Shown: piece after piece, positions 47,951-56,612 of the stretch | Layout of the letters: each line of letters opens with the position of its first letter | Numbering within the stretch: the first letter of the stretch is position 1 | NCBI GenBank assembly: GCA_013215375.1 | Contig: JABSRB010000016.1 | Coordinates: 50,739 to 114,738 of the forward strand | Origin: Oceanospirillaceae bacterium | GTDB taxonomy: Bacteria > Pseudomonadota > Gammaproteobacteria > Pseudomonadales > Balneatricaceae | Length of the DNA stretch: 64,000 bases | Direction of reading: 5' to 3' | Notes under the pieces: generated by a model | Told to the model about the DNA's origin: nothing | The model's database searches: none | What the model saw: only the letters and a program-made list of their open reading frames with translations | Program-made: the position numbers and the translations under genes

Positions 47951-48967
47951 ATGAGAATCTTGAAAACGGAAGATCAAGAAGTCGACGCTATTAGCAATAT
48001 TCAATCACAAGTAATGGAGCATGGCTCAGTTAAAAATGCATCGCGAGGTGCAAGTATAAAATTAGATGTTAAACCTACAGCAAAAACCAATAGCCGCGGT
48101 CGCGGTAGTCAAGCGCACAAAGATTTGATGAATGAAAAAAATCTGGATGCCACTCAGTTATATCTCAATGAAATTGGTTTTTCCCCGCTTTTGAGCGCAG
48201 AAGAAGAAGTCTATTTTTCTAGGCTTTCATTAAAGGGCTGTGACAAATCTCGCAAGCGCATGATAGAAAGTAACCTTCGTTTAGTGGTTAAAATTTCCCG
48301 ACGTTATATCAACCGTGGATTGTCGTTGTTAGATTTGATAGAGGAGGGGAATCTTGGGTTAATCCGCGCGGTTGAAAAATTTGACCCTGAGCGAGGTTTT
48401 AGATTCTCAACTTATGCGACATGGTGGATTAGACAGACGATTGAACGCGCTATTATGAATCAAACGCGAACGATTAGATTGCCGATACATGTGGTTAAAG
48501 AGCTCAATGTTTATTTACGAGCAGCAAGACAGTTAGCGCAAAAATTAGATCAAGAGCCGAGCATCGAGCAAATAGCCGCGCTGGTTGATAAACCTGTTGC
48601 CAATGTTGAAAAAGTACTTAGCTTAAATGAAAAAGTCATCTCTATAGACTTGCCCATTGCCGGTTCAGAAAAAACAGTGGTAGAAACAGTGCCTGCTGAT
48701 GAAAGTTTTGATCCAAGCATGGCATTACAAATGAGCGATCTTCACGGTAGCTTAGATGGCTGGTTAGGTGACTTACCCTCCAAGCATGCAGAAGTATTGG
48801 CTAGACGATTTGGCTTGCGTGGTTATGGTATAAGCACCTTGGAAGAAGTCGGGGTAGAAATAGGCTTAACCAGAGAGCGTGTGAGACAAATTCAAGTTGA
48901 AGCGCTAAGAAAGCTAAGAGTTATTATAGAAAGTAATGGCTTGAGAAGTGAGGATTTACTACAGTAG
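47951..48967 (+). CDS. rpoS: RNA polymerase sigma factor RpoS
   Basis: 338 residues. Regions in order: 1.2 with [21 protein letters not shown]; 2 with [15 protein letters not shown] and [11 protein letters not shown]; 3 with V-V-K-E-L-N; 4 with [14 protein letters not shown]. It directs stationary-phase and stress transcription. The neighbours surE, pcm and nlpD are classical. Confidence 0.97.
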   Translation: MRILKTEDQEVDAISNIQSQVMEHGSVKNASRGASIKLDVKPTAKTNSRGRGSQAHKDLMNEKNLDATQLYLNEIGFSPLLSAEEEVYFSRLSLKGCDKSRKRMIESNLRLVVKISRRYINRGLSLLDLIEEGNLGLIRAVEKFDPERGFRFSTYATWWIRQTIERAIMNQTRTIRLPIHVVKELNVYLRAARQLAQKLDQEPSIEQIAALVDKPVANVEKVLSLNEKVISIDLPIAGSEKTVVETVPADESFDPSMALQMSDLHGSLDGWLGDLPSKHAEVLARRFGLRGYGISTLEEVGVEIGLTRERVRQIQVEALRKLRVIIESNGLRSEDLLQ

Positions 48968-48982
48968 ATCTACATCCTGCAT

Positions 48983-49010
48983 AAAGGCGAAGACATAAGT
49001 ACTCGCCTTT
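48983..49010. terminator. bidirectional terminator-like hairpin between rpoS and the Rieske gene
   Basis: Stem AAAGGCGA / TCGCCTTT with a 12-base loop in the 52-bp gap between the convergent genes. Arms that start in A and end in T make it usable from either strand, although T-tracts are short. Confidence 0.6.
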
Positions 49011-49019
49011 AGCTGACTC

Positions 49020-49349
49020 TTAACCCTTCTCTTTAATGCTTACCTCATTGTTACGTACCACAAAATCCTGCTTTGAAAGTTTGCTCGCATTACAGGGGCC
49101 TCTGATACACAACCCTTGGTCTAAAGTGAACAGCGCGTTGTGCCTAGAGCAGCGAATAAAACTACCGTCCTGCGTTAATACGTTTCCACCTTGAGTATTT
49201 AAAGCTTTATGTAAGTGCGGGCATGAATTCTTATAAACAAAAATCTCCTGTTTCACGCTGACAATAATAAATCGATGATCGACACTGGTAATGGCGACGC
49301 TGTTTGTCTTCTCTAAAAATAACTGATTAGTGGTGCATAATTTAAGCAA
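49020..49349 (-). CDS. Rieske-type [2Fe-2S] ferredoxin
   Basis: 109 residues, a stand-alone Rieske domain. The cluster ligands are in C-P-H-L-H-K-A-L near residue 43 (C-x-H) and C-S-R-H-N-A-L-F near residue 66 (C-x-x-H). No membrane segment or oxygenase domain is attached, so it is a soluble electron carrier or small subunit. Its first eight bases overlap the end of the upstream APH/AAA gene, so the two are co-expressed. The redox partner is unknown. Confidence 0.85.
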   Translation of the reverse strand: MLKLCTTNQLFLEKTNSVAITSVDHRFIIVSVKQEIFVYKNSCPHLHKALNTQGGNVLTQDGSFIRCSRHNALFTLDQGLCIRGPCNASKLSKQDFVVRNNEVSIKEKG

Positions 49350-50946
49350 GAGGATGAGCTGCAGGTGAGCTTTGCAGTGCTATTATTTTGCTTAAGAGCT
49401 TTTCTATCTCTTGGTCATCGTCAGTATTTGCCTTAACTTGAAATTGTTGTTGTTGATCGCACAACGGCTGCTGGTAAGTGAGTTGATGAGCGAGGCGTTC
49501 CAGGGAAAAGTTACTGTCATTAGATCTAGTATTGATGCCCCTGACTAATCGGGCTTTTAACAATTTCTCCTCGCAGACACAGCTAACAATCGTTATTTGA
49601 ATATTCAGCTGTTCAGCTAGATTTAGGTAGTTTTGGCGAAAGTGCTGCTTTAAAAAAGTACCATCGACCACCACGCTATAACCCATCTTTAATATATTTT
49701 GCGCTAGTGTTAATAAATGCTGCGATAGTCTGGCGTTAATTTCGGGGCTGTGTAAATCGAGTTTCTTGCCTTTTTTTAACAGCTCTTTGTGCAACCGCTC
49801 TCTCTGTACTTGCGAGCTAATACGAATAGCGGGGATGTTTTTAATGATTTTACGGCTGACATAGCTCTTTCCGCTACCAGATAAACCATGCATTAAGATT
49901 AAAGTAGGTTTACTGCTGCGCTGATAATGCTGAGTTAAACGCAGATATTTAACAAAGCTCTGGTGGTTTGCGCTTGGGCCCAAAGTGGCAACTTTAGCGC
50001 GCACCATGGATCTAAAACTCTTATAAAAATTAAGTATTTGTAAACATTGATAGTCGCCACTGAGTTCTAGATAGCGGTTTAAGGTGATATTTGCCCAGGA
50101 ATATTTACCATTTGCTTCAAGATCCATCAGTAGGAAAGCGAGGTCTGAACATGTATCGATCCAGCGGAATTGTAAGTTGAATTCTATGCAGTCAAAAAGG
50201 CGCAGCTTGTTTTCAAACAAGGTGACATTACCTAAGTGCAAATCACCATGGCATTCTCTGATAAAACCCAGTTTTCGTCGCTCTCTAAAGGTTGCCTCAA
50301 GTGCCATGTACTGCTCTGTAGTCTGGGTATATAGCTTGGTTAGATGCTCAAGATCAGCTTCGTCAGTGCAGAAATCTAATGTATGTAAATAATTGTCAGA
50401 AACTAATTGCCAGATATTGCTAGGTTCGCCCCAAGGGCTATTAGAAGCTACAGTGGGTAGCTGTTGATGAAATTTAGCCAGTTGCTCTGCGAGTTGCTCT
50501 ATCCAGGGGGCTTCAAATTTGTTCTGCTGTAATAATTTATCGAGTCCTGATTCTGGATCGAATTGGCGCATGCGCACGGCATATTCTATGACAGTATAGC
50601 TTTGGGGATTTAATGACAGAGGCTGTTGGGCCTTTTCCGGTTCTGTAATAAGTAAAGTAGCGCTGATGCTCGGTAAGTTTTCTGACCCTGATATTGTGAC
50701 AACGGCCTGGTAAATATCCGGTGCTAGACGCTGGTTGAGGCGCAGCTCTTCCTCGCAGTAATATTGTCTTTTATCCAGTGTGGAAAAATCTAAAAAACCA
50801 AAGTTTAATTCTTTCTTTATTTTGTAGACATACTCTCCCGTCAATAAAACCCAGGATACTTGTGTTTCAATGACTCTAATCGGTATTGTTACTGGATGTG
50901 GGTAACAGTCCGGTTGGAGCAGGGAGTTAATTAAGCTCGGTAGCAT
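49342..50946 (-). CDS. fusion of aminoglycoside-phosphotransferase-like and P-loop AAA/kinase domains
   Basis: 534 residues. The N-terminal two thirds resemble an APH-family small-molecule kinase: Y-K-I-K-K near residue 40, catalytic C-H-G-D-L-H-L-G-N near 235-243 and the metal motif L-F-D-C-I-E-F near 254. The C-terminal third is a P-loop kinase: L-M-H-G-L-S-G-S-G-K-S-Y near 352, then V-V-D-G-T-F near 427. Proteins of this two-domain type are widespread in proteobacteria and usually annotated only as AAA family or APH-domain ATPase. The substrate is unknown; there is no evidence for antibiotic resistance. Confidence 0.82.
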   Translation of the reverse strand: MLPSLINSLLQPDCYPHPVTIPIRVIETQVSWVLLTGEYVYKIKKELNFGFLDFSTLDKRQYYCEEELRLNQRLAPDIYQAVVTISGSENLPSISATLLITEPEKAQQPLSLNPQSYTVIEYAVRMRQFDPESGLDKLLQQNKFEAPWIEQLAEQLAKFHQQLPTVASNSPWGEPSNIWQLVSDNYLHTLDFCTDEADLEHLTKLYTQTTEQYMALEATFRERRKLGFIRECHGDLHLGNVTLFENKLRLFDCIEFNLQFRWIDTCSDLAFLLMDLEANGKYSWANITLNRYLELSGDYQCLQILNFYKSFRSMVRAKVATLGPSANHQSFVKYLRLTQHYQRSSKPTLILMHGLSGSGKSYVSRKIIKNIPAIRISSQVQRERLHKELLKKGKKLDLHSPEINARLSQHLLTLAQNILKMGYSVVVDGTFLKQHFRQNYLNLAEQLNIQITIVSCVCEEKLLKARLVRGINTRSNDSNFSLERLAHQLTYQQPLCDQQQQFQVKANTDDDQEIEKLLSKIIALQSSPAAHPLA

Positions 50947-51476
50947 AAAGTCCTGTTGTATTTAGGTGAGGTAGAGGCCTCAGGTTATTAAATAAAAGCC
51001 AACCGTTAGAGTGCAGTGAGTTCTTTATACATTAAAAATGTCTAGATTGAAAAATATCAATAACAGCATCAACTGTTTACTGATATGAAAAGCAGTTAGC
51101 AGAAAAGGTAGCAAGGTTAATAGAGATGAAATAGTCGGTGCTTAAATCATCCGATGATTCCTACAGTCTACTGCGACTGCTGTTTGCTTTTTTACGCCTC
51201 GGCATACCGAATTTCAGTTAGTGAGCTTAATACGGGGCTGTTTTGAGCGCTAATGATAACATTTGAGCTGGGTTAAATGCTGAGCAGGGGATTATACTAG
51301 AAAAATGTTTTGAGCTCTATAAAGCAAACGTTTGGGACTGTACAATACGTTTTTATAGGGATCTGGCAGAGTCAAAGTCATCCGGGTTAATTTCCCAACC
51401 CTTAGGGTTCTTTTTATTACATTAACTTAGATTAGGTGATTCAACTGCCGAATTTAAGATTAAGCAGCAGGGAAGT
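50947..51476. other. 530-bp divergent intergenic region before mrcB
   Basis: No credible protein gene. It separates the minus-strand APH/AAA gene from mrcB and should carry both promoters. A weak hairpin AACCC-TTA-GGGTT followed by CTTTTT at 51397-51415 lies about 60 bp before mrcB and looks like a small terminator on the plus strand, which hints at a short transcript ending here. No known RNA family is recognised. Confidence 0.45.
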
Positions 51477-53843
51477 ATGGCAAAGACAAAGAAACAGAGT
51501 GCTAAGGGCAATAAAAAGGCAGTCAAGGCAAAGAAAAGGCGTTCTAGAATTTGGCGATGGATATTATTTTTTAGTTTAAAGCTCAGTGTAGTGGTGATGC
51601 TTTTTGCCGGAATCGGGATGTTCTATCTCGATGCCCAAATCCGCGAAAAATTTGAAGGAAAACGTTGGTCGCTACCCGCCAAAGTATACGCTAGACCACT
51701 TGAGGTATACACCGGGCTTAAGTTAAGTATCAGCGATTTAAAAGTAGAGTTAAAAGGGCTTGGCTACCGCTCGGTTAAAAAGGCCAGCAGTCCAGGACAA
51801 GTGGAAATAGCGACAAGCCGGGTTAAAATATTCACTCGTGGGTTCGACTTTATTGATGGCAGTGAGGTATCCCAGCAGCTGACGATCAGTTTTAATAAAA
51901 ACACTGTCAGTAAAATAACCGCGCAAAATGGTAGTCCGGTATCGATCGCAAGATTAGAGCCAATCCTCATCGGAGGTATCTATCCAAAAAACAACGAAGA
52001 TCGAGATCTGATTCGTCTCTCACAAGCCCCTAAAGGCTTAGTAGATGCCCTAATTACCATTGAAGATCGCAGTTATTATGATCATTTTGGCATCTCCCCA
52101 ATGGGTATCGCTCGTGCAATGTGGGTCAATTTAAGAGCGGGACGCTTTGTACAAGGCGGCAGTACCTTAACCCAACAGCTGATTAAAAACTTCTACCTAA
52201 CTTCTGAGCGGACTTTAATTAGAAAACTCATTGAGATGCCGATGGCGATCGTCTTAGATTTTCGCTACAGCAAAGACGAAATATTGGAAGCTTATCTCAA
52301 TGAAGTCTATTTAGGGCAAGAGGGCGCGCGGGCTATTCATGGCTTTGGATTGGCATCCGAGTATTTTTTCTCTCGGCCAATAGGCGAGCTACAGTTGCAT
52401 CAAGTGGCACTGTTAGCAGCGATGGTAAAAGGACCTTCCTACTACGATCCTAGACGTCGCCCAGAGCGTGCTAAGAAACGCCGAGATTTAGTGCTTAAGG
52501 TCATGGCGTTAAATGATGTGATTAGTGATGAGCAGTCCCGTAATGCACAAGCTAAGCCTCTGTCAGTGGTTAAGCAAAAGAGTTTACACAAAGGGGCATA
52601 TCCCGCCTATTTAGATTTGGTGAGACGAAACTTAAAGAAAAGCTATAACGATGAAGATCTAAGCTCTGAGGGGTTGAGGATCTTTACCGCGCTTGACCCT
52701 ATTGCACAGGCAAATGCAGAGGCGGCAATGCGTAACAGTATTGCTAAATTGCAAAAGAAATACCCTAAAAAGACGCGGGGATTAGAAGCCAGTATGGTGG
52801 TGACAGATCCTCAAACAGGTGAAGTGTTAAGTGTTATTGGTGGAAAAAGCACTCGATATCAAGGGTTTAATCGCGCCATTGATGCCGTGCGCGCAGTGGG
52901 GTCGTTAATTAAACCTGCTGTGTACTTAACGGGTCTACAAAGTGGTTACACGTTAGCGACGGTGATTAGTGACGAGCCTTTTGCAGTCCCTATTAAAGGA
53001 TCAAAGCCTTGGAAGCCGAGAAACTTTGGCAAGAAAAGCCATGGAGAGGTGCCTTTTTACCTAGCGCTAGCGAAATCTTACAATGTATCGGCTGCCAGGT
53101 TAGGAATGGAGCTGGGACTGGATAATGTGATTGATACCGTAAAAAAGCTCGGTTTTGAAAGAGAGATGCAAAAATACCCTTCACTGTTGCTGGGTGCCCA
53201 GGGGATGTCTGCTTTTGAAGTAGCCACTATTTATCAGACCATCGCTGCCAATGGCTTTTTAATGCCTATGCGAGCGATACGTGCTGTCACGGATAAAAAT
53301 GGCCGAGAACTTTCTCGTTATCCCTTTAAAGTGAAGCAAGTGATAGACTCGCAATCTATTTACCAGCTGCAGTACGCTATGCAGCAAGTGGTTAAAATAG
53401 GCACTGGTCGTTATGCCAATAGCAAAATTTCTCCAAAAATTGGCTTGGCAGGAAAAACGGGCACTTCTAATGATCTTAGGGATAGCTGGTTTGCCGGTTT
53501 CTCCGGCAACAAATTAGCTGTTGTTTGGCTGGGTAAAGACGATAATACTTCGCTCCCTTTTACCGGCTCATCAGGTGCCTTGCGGGTATGGGTTGATTAT
53601 ATGAGCCGTGAATCCTTGGAGCCGCTGGAACCTATTATTCCAGAGGGGATTGAGTTCGCGTATATTGACCCTAAAAGTGGCTTTAGTGTCGATAGCAATT
53701 GTGAAAAAAGTCAGAGAATGCCTTTCAGATCAGGCCAAGCTCCGCCGTTTAGTTACGACTGTGGCGGTAATGATGGGGTAAATAGCTTAGACAGAAAAAC
53801 CAAAAAACCACCAAGCTGGTTGCAGCGGTTGTTTGGCGGTTGA
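51477..53843 (+). CDS. mrcB: penicillin-binding protein 1b
   Basis: 788 residues. A basic cytoplasmic N-terminus is followed by one membrane helix near 28-50. A UB2H-like region comes next (about 65-150), then the GT51 domain with E-D-R-S-Y-Y-D-H-F-G-I near 191 and G-G-S-T-L-T-Q-Q near 225. The transpeptidase domain has serine motif S-L-I-K near 477, S-Y-N near 533 and K-T-G-T near 660. It polymerises and cross-links peptidoglycan. GGAAG precedes the ATG. The next gene is the likely activator lpoP. Confidence 0.97.
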   Translation: MAKTKKQSAKGNKKAVKAKKRRSRIWRWILFFSLKLSVVVMLFAGIGMFYLDAQIREKFEGKRWSLPAKVYARPLEVYTGLKLSISDLKVELKGLGYRSVKKASSPGQVEIATSRVKIFTRGFDFIDGSEVSQQLTISFNKNTVSKITAQNGSPVSIARLEPILIGGIYPKNNEDRDLIRLSQAPKGLVDALITIEDRSYYDHFGISPMGIARAMWVNLRAGRFVQGGSTLTQQLIKNFYLTSERTLIRKLIEMPMAIVLDFRYSKDEILEAYLNEVYLGQEGARAIHGFGLASEYFFSRPIGELQLHQVALLAAMVKGPSYYDPRRRPERAKKRRDLVLKVMALNDVISDEQSRNAQAKPLSVVKQKSLHKGAYPAYLDLVRRNLKKSYNDEDLSSEGLRIFTALDPIAQANAEAAMRNSIAKLQKKYPKKTRGLEASMVVTDPQTGEVLSVIGGKSTRYQGFNRAIDAVRAVGSLIKPAVYLTGLQSGYTLATVISDEPFAVPIKGSKPWKPRNFGKKSHGEVPFYLALAKSYNVSAARLGMELGLDNVIDTVKKLGFEREMQKYPSLLLGAQGMSAFEVATIYQTIAANGFLMPMRAIRAVTDKNGRELSRYPFKVKQVIDSQSIYQLQYAMQQVVKIGTGRYANSKISPKIGLAGKTGTSNDLRDSWFAGFSGNKLAVVWLGKDDNTSLPFTGSSGALRVWVDYMSRESLEPLEPIIPEGIEFAYIDPKSGFSVDSNCEKSQRMPFRSGQAPPFSYDCGGNDGVNSLDRKTKKPPSWLQRLFGG

Positions 53844-53940
53844 TGTGATAAGCGTTTATCGTCATATTCTATAAATGAAATAAACAGGTTAAATGCCAGA
53901 GGCTGTGCTTTTGGTTATATCAATAATAGAAGGAAATATT

Positions 53941-54549
53941 ATGAGCAAGGTTGTTTGCATCAATAAATTATTTGGTGCAGTTATCTCGATGTTAGTGTTA
54001 GCGGGTTGTTCTGTCACAGGTGTGAATAATGTCACTATTGAAGATCGTACTATACAAGGAAATGCCAATTCACCGCGAGCGGTCATCGAACAAAATAGCC
54101 AGGTAGAAGTAAGTGCATTTAATGTCAGGCCAAGTTTTAAAGCCAGTAACAATAGCACTGCTGTAAATACACCAATAAACACTCGGGTAAGTCAGCAAAA
54201 AAAGGCACAGGAAGTCGTCTCTAAAGCGCAAAAACCAGCCACTATCGCGTTATTAAATACCGCTAACTATCAAACCAATAATGGTCGTTTACAAGCAGCT
54301 CAATCCAGTCTAGAGCGGGCTTTACGCATCTCTCCAAAAGACCCTGAAGTTTATCGCTCTCTTGGTGAAGTACACCGTCGCCTAGGTGAATATGTACAGG
54401 CTGAGCAAATGTTGCTTAAAGGGATAGCAGTAGCAGCAGGTCAGAGTAACAAGTTACGTAAATTGTGGAGTGCCTTGGCCAAAGTTCGCTCTGAATCTGG
54501 AGATGCGAAGGGGGCGAACGTCGCCTTTCAAAAATCGCAAAGTTATTAA
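53941..54549 (+). CDS. lpoP: TPR lipoprotein, probable PBP1b activator LpoP
   Basis: About 202 residues from the ATG at 53941 (AGAAGGAAA upstream; the frame reaches back to 53893, but the signal peptide starts here). Lipobox L-A-G-C near residues 20-23. A low-complexity linker leads to TPR units in the last 100 residues (A-A-Q-S-S-L-E-R-A-L-R-I-S-P-K-D-P-E-V, then L-G-E-V-H-R-R-L-G-E-Y). In Pseudomonas a TPR lipoprotein, LpoP, is encoded next to PBP1b and stimulates it in place of LpoB. Position and architecture match; the identity is inferred. Confidence 0.75.
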   Translation: MSKVVCINKLFGAVISMLVLAGCSVTGVNNVTIEDRTIQGNANSPRAVIEQNSQVEVSAFNVRPSFKASNNSTAVNTPINTRVSQQKKAQEVVSKAQKPATIALLNTANYQTNNGRLQAAQSSLERALRISPKDPEVYRSLGEVHRRLGEYVQAEQMLLKGIAVAAGQSNKLRKLWSALAKVRSESGDAKGANVAFQKSQSY

Positions 54550-54570
54550 TTTCGACATAAAAGAACATGG

Positions 54571-54597
54571 CATTACCCCAGAGCATTCGGGGTAATG
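54571..54597. terminator. hairpin between convergent lpoP and membrane-protein genes
   Basis: Stem CATTACCCC / GGGGTAATG, perfect over 9 bp with a 9-base loop, 21 bp past lpoP and 14 bp before the convergent gene's end. On the minus strand it is followed by a T-rich stretch; it probably terminates from both sides. Confidence 0.65.
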
Positions 54598-54611
54598 TGC
54601 ATGTAATAAAA

Positions 54612-55229
54612 TTATACTCTTGGCGTTGTGCTGAGGTTTTTTCCAAAACAGTAGCAGATAAGACAGATAGCTAAACCCAGTAAGATATTGTAATAATTAT
54701 CATTACTGACTTTAAATGGACTTAACTCTGTTGAAAAAATGATTAGTGCCATTGAGTAACTTGCAATAGTGACAAGTTGTACCAAAGGCAAAACAAGTCT
54801 GCTGCGTTGATACATAAATCCCCCTGCAATTAAAAGACTACAGCTAATGGCAATCCCCGCGCTGTAATAATCGCCAACTTCCGCTCTGCGGCACAATTCA
54901 AAACTGGCTAATAAGACCAAGCTCCAACGCCCCCATGTCCCTTTACTGAAATGTTTATTTAAGCAGTGACAAAAGACCAAACTACTCATCAAAGGCAGCG
55001 CTAAATACAGTTGTAAATTAGTCAGTATCAATAAAAAAGTACGGCTGTCCTCGCCATCTTCTGTGACAAAAATAGGAACAAAGCTAGATATAAATATTAG
55101 CAGGACGCAGATAGTCACTAAGTGGGCCAGCGTTTTGCTCTGTGCTGTGAGTTTGTTGGGTTGGCGATACAATAGTAGCGCTGCGAATAGGCTGGCAAGT
55201 GCCAGCACAATTTGACTAATTAGCAGCAT
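54612..55229 (-). CDS. small polytopic membrane protein of unknown function
   Basis: 205 residues with about six hydrophobic segments (for example I-V-L-A-L-A-S-L-F-A-A-L-L-L near the start and Y-N-I-L-L-G-L-A-I-C-L-I near the end) and few charged loops. I recognise no family. The start codon shares a base with the hemL stop (TGATG), so it is translated with hemL. That coupling does not by itself show a link to heme synthesis. Confidence 0.7.
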   Translation of the reverse strand: MLLISQIVLALASLFAALLLYRQPNKLTAQSKTLAHLVTICVLLIFISSFVPIFVTEDGEDSRTFLLILTNLQLYLALPLMSSLVFCHCLNKHFSKGTWGRWSLVLLASFELCRRAEVGDYYSAGIAISCSLLIAGGFMYQRSRLVLPLVQLVTIASYSMALIIFSTELSPFKVSNDNYYNILLGLAICLICYCFGKNLSTTPRV

Positions 55230-56512
55230 CAGAGTGTTTTGAAAACCTTAGCAGCAGCAGCGATTGTGGCTTCTATATCAGCTTGGCTGGTGGCCGCTGA
55301 CATAAATCCAGTCTCGTAAGCGGAAGGGGCAAGATAGATTCCCTCTTTTAGCATGCCTTGATGAAAAAGGGCAAAACGCTCAGTATCACAAGCTGTGGCT
55401 TGCGCAAAGCTAGTCACTTGCTGCTGATCAGTGAAGAAAATACCAAACATACCCCCTATATAACTAGTGGCGAGCGCAATCCCTGCCGCTTGCGCAACCG
55501 CTTCTATCCCTTGAGTTAAAAACTCAGACTTAGCGGCTAATTGCTGGTAAACCTCAGGCTGATCTGCCAGGGAGTTAAGCATTGCCAGCCCAGCACACAT
55601 AGAGAGGGGGTTTCCAGATAATGTGCCGGCTTGATAGACTGGGCCTAAGGGTGCTATTTGCTGCATAATTTCTTTTTTACCGCCAAACGCACCGACTGGT
55701 AATCCACCGCCAATTATTTTCCCTAAAGTGGTTAAATCAGGGGTAATACCAAAGGCTTGTTGCGCGCCGCCTAATGCTACTCTAAATCCTGTCATTACCT
55801 CATCAAAGATGAGTACTGTTTGATATTGATCACAAATATCACGCAATCCCTGTAAAAATCCAGCCACGGGAAGTATGCAGTTCATGTTACCGGCGACTGG
55901 CTCAACAATGATGCACGCGACTTGCTCGCCAATTTCTAAAAATGCTTTTTCAACAGATGCTAAATCATTGAAATTTAGAGTAATAGTATGTTCTGCAAGT
56001 GAGGCGGGAACCCCAGGAGAGCTCGGCTCACCTAATGTAAGTGCTCCAGATCCTGCTTTTACTAATAGTGAATCTGAGTGTCCGTGATAACATCCTTCAA
56101 ATTTTACAATCTTGTCGCGCCCGGTAAACCCACGTGCCAGGCGAATGGCGGACATGGTCGCTTCGGTACCAGAATTAACCATGCGCAGCATTTCGATCGA
56201 GGGCATTATTTCACAGACTTTATCGGCCAGTAATGTCTCTACTTCCGTGGGAGCGCCAAATCCTAAACCATTATCTAAACTCTTTTTTACCGCGTTGATA
56301 ACGGGTTGGTAGGCATGCCCTAAAATCATCGGCCCCCAAGAACCAACATAATCGATATAACGCTGGTCATCTTCATCAATTAAATAAGCTCCCTCTCCTT
56401 TCTTAAAATATATAGGAGAGCCTCCGACACTTTTAAAGGCGCGAACAGGGGAGTTAACGCCACCGGGTATGTGTTTTTGGGCAGCGGCAAAAAGTTGTTC
56501 TGAACGAGACAT
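55229..56512 (-). CDS. hemL: glutamate-1-semialdehyde 2,1-aminomutase
   Basis: 427 residues. Marks of GSA aminomutase: [10 protein letters not shown] near residue 17, [15 protein letters not shown] near 113, G-C-Y-H-G-H-S-D near 141, F-D-E-V-M-T-G-F-R near 239 and the PLP lysine in [13 protein letters not shown] near 265. It makes 5-aminolevulinate by the C5 pathway, the first dedicated step of heme synthesis. Confidence 0.98.
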   Translation of the reverse strand: MSRSEQLFAAAQKHIPGGVNSPVRAFKSVGGSPIYFKKGEGAYLIDEDDQRYIDYVGSWGPMILGHAYQPVINAVKKSLDNGLGFGAPTEVETLLADKVCEIMPSIEMLRMVNSGTEATMSAIRLARGFTGRDKIVKFEGCYHGHSDSLLVKAGSGALTLGEPSSPGVPASLAEHTITLNFNDLASVEKAFLEIGEQVACIIVEPVAGNMNCILPVAGFLQGLRDICDQYQTVLIFDEVMTGFRVALGGAQQAFGITPDLTTLGKIIGGGLPVGAFGGKKEIMQQIAPLGPVYQAGTLSGNPLSMCAGLAMLNSLADQPEVYQQLAAKSEFLTQGIEAVAQAAGIALATSYIGGMFGIFFTDQQQVTSFAQATACDTERFALFHQGMLKEGIYLAPSAYETGFMSAATSQADIEATIAAAAKVFKTL

Positions 56513-56612
56513 AATGGTGATCCTTGTAAGGTTCTTTCATAATAAAATATGCGGGCATTATCACCTGATGTTAGGAGTTTCACCAGTAAAGTTTAAGCTC
56601 GAATATAGAATC

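Noticed and set aside
49342..50946. Aminoglycoside resistance gene
   Set aside because: The APH-like fold is only one domain of a common two-domain housekeeping-type family; nothing indicates antibiotic substrates.
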